From NCBI GenBank assembly GCA_017463155.1, contig JAFTPT010000045.1:1-64000 (forward strand): a stretch of 64,000 nt of DNA. Direction: 5' to 3'. The notes beneath the pieces are model-generated. The model was not told the DNA's origin, made no database searches, and saw nothing but the letters and a program-made list of their open reading frames with translations. Below are positions 62,301 through 64,000 of this stretch, piece by piece. Both the position numbers and the translations under genes were made by a program. The DNA comes from Blautia sp. Its GTDB lineage: Bacteria; Bacillota; Clostridia; Lachnospirales; Lachnospiraceae. Every line of letters starts with the position of its first letter. The first letter of the stretch is position 1.

Positions 62301-63207
62301 GTACTGCGGGCGGTTCTCCTACATCGATCCCCATCGGGGCTTCCAGGAAATGCCGCCGGAACGCGCCGGGCGTAAACCCGCTGTAATTCCGGAATGCCCG
62401 GATAAAATGAGCCGCACTCGAGAATCCGCAGTTTTCCGCGATCGCCTCAATACCCACATTCGTATGCGTCAGTACGTGCATGGCATTGCGCATACGGATC
62501 TCTGTCAGGTATTCCCAGGGCGTATAGCCTGTCTCTTTTTCAAACAGTCTCGAAAAATAGAACTTGCTGAGCGAAACTGCCCCCGCTATATCATCGAGGC
62601 TGATATTCTCTTTGTAATGATCTGTGATAAAGTACATGGCATGACGGACCGGATCGCTGCTGTCGGTCTGGTAACCGCTGATCAACGCGTACAGGATCTC
62701 CGTGATCACCATCGAGATCAGATGGTCGTCAGGCACCGGCGCCATGGTCTCCTTTTTGAGGCCCGAAAGCAGGAAGGACAACTTGGAATCCCTGTGGAAA
62801 ACAAGGCTTTTCTGTTTTTCGCTTAACAGGTTGAAATAGGCCGGCAGCGCATTCCCGTTCAGCATGAACTGCTGGACACGCAGATCCGTCTCAGCCTGAT
62901 AGCAGTGCGGATGATTGAGATTCAAAAGGACAAGACTGCCGCTTTCGGCCAGGAAGGTCTTCCCGTTCACGGTCACCCGCATTTTTCCTTTGATCAGGTT
63001 CATCAGCATGAAGCAGGGCAGTGACTCCCGGTCGACCACGTACCCTGGACTGCAGTCATACTCGTCACTCCACACCAGATAGTAGAGATGCTTTTTGGCA
63101 AAAGGCGACGGAAAATGGAACCCTCTTCCGTGCCTGGACATGATCCCCTGCTCGCCGGGAATCACCGATTTCTGCTGGACGGCGTCCAGTTCTTTTTGCT
63201 GTTTCAT
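62275..63207 (-). CDS. AraC family transcriptional regulator
   Basis: The 310 residues have a cupin-type sensor (FHFPSPFAKKHLYYLVWSDEYDCSPGYVVDRESLPCFMLMNLIKGKMRVTVNGKTFLAESGSLVLLNLNHPHCY) and a C-terminal double HTH (ISLDDIAGAVSLSKFYFSRLFEKETGYTPWEYLTEIRMRNAMHVLTHTN, then IEAIAENCGFSSAAHFIRAFRNYSGFTPGAFRRHF). The divergent gene at 63457 encodes a URO-D-fold protein, so this regulator probably controls it through the paired repeats near 63350-63382. It parallels the AraC/URO-D pair at 34.8-37.2 kb. Confidence 0.92.
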   Translation of the reverse strand: MKQQKELDAVQQKSVIPGEQGIMSRHGRGFHFPSPFAKKHLYYLVWSDEYDCSPGYVVDRESLPCFMLMNLIKGKMRVTVNGKTFLAESGSLVLLNLNHPHCYQAETDLRVQQFMLNGNALPAYFNLLSEKQKSLVFHRDSKLSFLLSGLKKETMAPVPDDHLISMVITEILYALISGYQTDSSDPVRHAMYFITDHYKENISLDDIAGAVSLSKFYFSRLFEKETGYTPWEYLTEIRMRNAMHVLTHTNVGIEAIAENCGFSSAAHFIRAFRNYSGFTPGAFRRHFLEAPMGIDVGEPPAVLDKKGILT

Positions 63208-63285
63208 GGACGATACCTCACATATTCTGCCATATCAGGATATCTGATCATATTTCTTTTACCGGTAAGTATAGCACAAAAGAAC

Positions 63286-63321
63286 AATCCCGCAAAGAAA
63301 CTTCTTTCATCAGCGGGATTT
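63286..63321. other. Hairpin in the divergent AraC/URO-D-fold intergenic region
   Basis: AATCCCGC pairs with GCGGGATT around a 19-base loop that contains the inner repeat AAAGAA.CTTCTTT. It lies upstream of both divergent genes, so it is not an ordinary terminator for either. Confidence 0.45.
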
Positions 63322-63348
63322 CCATCCCCAATAAGCAAAAGCAATATT

Positions 63349-63382
63349 TGGCAACTTTTCAGCATGCTCTGGCAGTGTTTTC
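63349..63382 (+). promoter_or_regulatory. Candidate AraC-type operator: TGGCA..TTTTC direct repeats 21 bp apart
   Basis: TGGCAACTTTTC begins at 63349 and TGGCAGTGTTTTC at 63370, exactly 21 bases apart, the spacing of two helical turns used by AraC-family half-sites. The second overlaps the -35 position of a TATGAT -10 at 63398-63403, the usual place for an activator. Confidence 0.5.
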
Positions 63383-63456
63383 CCGCTGTTCCGCAGGTAT
63401 GATAGAAGCACGGAAAAACAGATCCCGTTTCTGTGCGCATAGGAGGGAATGATACA

Positions 63457-64000
63457 ATGACGAACCTGACCAAGGAACAGCTGGTCCTCGACGTGATCAG
63501 CCGCAAGAACACCAGTTACCTGCCGAGTGTGATCAATTTCGCCAACCTTCGGAAAAAGATGGAATGTGCCGCCTACATCGGCATCACCTCCGAGGACGAA
63601 TACGACGATTATCTTGGTAACCATTACCGTTTCACCTACACTACGGATGATGCCGTCAGCAACGGCATGGACGATACCGAAAAGGTAGAGCTGGCACTGG
63701 CCACCGGCCGCGCCACAGCGCTCCCGAACGGTCACTACCGGGACCCGTGGGGCATGGAATTCGACCCCCACGCCACCAGCTACTTCAACTACGGTCATCC
63801 GCTGGCGGAGGTCGCCGACGACCCGGAAGTCCTCGAGAATTTCCACGCACCGGACCTCACCGACATGGACCTGCAGTTTAAATATGCCGAGGAAGATCTC
63901 AAAAACTACAGCGGGGACCGCCTTGTCGTTCTTTCCGGCTACAACGGCATCTGGGAAAAGACCTACGACATGATGGAGATCGAAAACTTCATGTATACGC
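63457..64000 (+). CDS. Uroporphyrinogen decarboxylase-fold protein (partial, 3' end outside window)
   Basis: The first 181 residues of a URO-D superfamily protein: MTNLTKEQLVLDVISRKNTSYLPSVINFANLRKK, then HYRFTYTTDDAVSNGMDDTEKVELALATGRATALPNGHYRDPWGMEFD and a segment RLVVLSGYNGIWEKTYDMMEIENFM that matches the YGPFE-type barrel strand region where the lead residues contact substrate in relatives. It differs strongly from the URO-D-fold protein at 34825-36156, so they are different subfamilies. AGGAGG precedes the ATG by 11 bases. Relatives include methylcobalamin:CoM-type methyltransferases; the role here is unknown. Confidence 0.75.
   Translation, partial: MTNLTKEQLVLDVISRKNTSYLPSVINFANLRKKMECAAYIGITSEDEYDDYLGNHYRFTYTTDDAVSNGMDDTEKVELALATGRATALPNGHYRDPWGMEFDPHATSYFNYGHPLAEVADDPEVLENFHAPDLTDMDLQFKYAEEDLKNYSGDRLVVLSGYNGIWEKTYDMMEIENFMYT

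Overview
The window is chromosomal DNA of a Gram-positive, low-copy-repeat, moderately GC-rich Clostridia member, most likely a Lachnospiraceae relative. The reasons are the gene order tig-clpP-clpX-lon-engB followed by an ECF ATPase, choline-binding-type cell-wall repeats, a TPP-riboswitch-controlled pyrimidine importer, a VTC/DUF4956/Cthe_2159-type trio, many ribose-type sugar importers with AraC regulators, and strong AGGAGG ribosome binding sites. I see no insertion sequence, prophage, CRISPR array, rRNA or origin. Most genes lie on the minus strand.

Region 1 (1-7.6 kb) is a protein quality-control operon read leftwards: trigger factor, ClpP, ClpX, Lon, the ribosome-assembly GTPase EngB and the start of an ECF-transporter ATPase cut by the window edge. 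A DJ-1/PfpI protein and a lone tRNA-Gly(CCC) follow. Region 2 (7.7-10.4 kb) is a three-gene operon of small secreted proteins with cell-wall-binding repeats; two carry a complete transglutaminase-like Cys-His-Asp triad. Region 3 (10.4-18.6 kb) is sugar and glucan metabolism: xylulokinase with a fucose/arabinose-type isomerase, 4-alpha-glucanotransferase, a DUF89 protein, a shared MsmX/UgpC-type ATPase and a CdaR-like regulator, closed by a 30-bp perfect palindrome.

Region 4 (18.6-30 kb) holds uppP-glpK-lipoprotein, a ketose 3-epimerase (allulose epimerase type) with a secreted lysozyme-like protein, a VTC-domain/DUF4956/beta-helix surface-protein operon, and a large HD-GYP sensor. Region 5 (30-44 kb) contains two complete ribose-type ABC importers, each linked to a TIM-barrel sugar isomerase, separated by a divergent pair made of an AraC regulator and a uroporphyrinogen-decarboxylase-like (URO-D fold) protein. 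The second importer operon adds a Gfo/Idh/MocA oxidoreductase and two permeases. A second AraC/URO-D-fold divergent pair lies at the right end of the window.

Region 6 (44-47.2 kb) is an HMP/thiamine-precursor ABC importer behind a TPP riboswitch with an intrinsic terminator. Region 7 (47.2-64 kb) is mostly housekeeping: EF-P, shikimate kinase, AlaA-type aminotransferase, glutamate dehydrogenase, NrdR, a cysteine-cluster protein, a lipid kinase plus PAP2 phosphatase, a HAD phosphatase, MutY, a glycosyltransferase, an L,D-transpeptidase, phosphoglycerate mutase and homoserine dehydrogenase. The least explained parts are the transglutaminase-like surface cluster, the VTC/DUF4956 operon, the URO-D-fold proteins tied to sugar uptake, and a folded non-coding stretch between efp and the TPP riboswitch.
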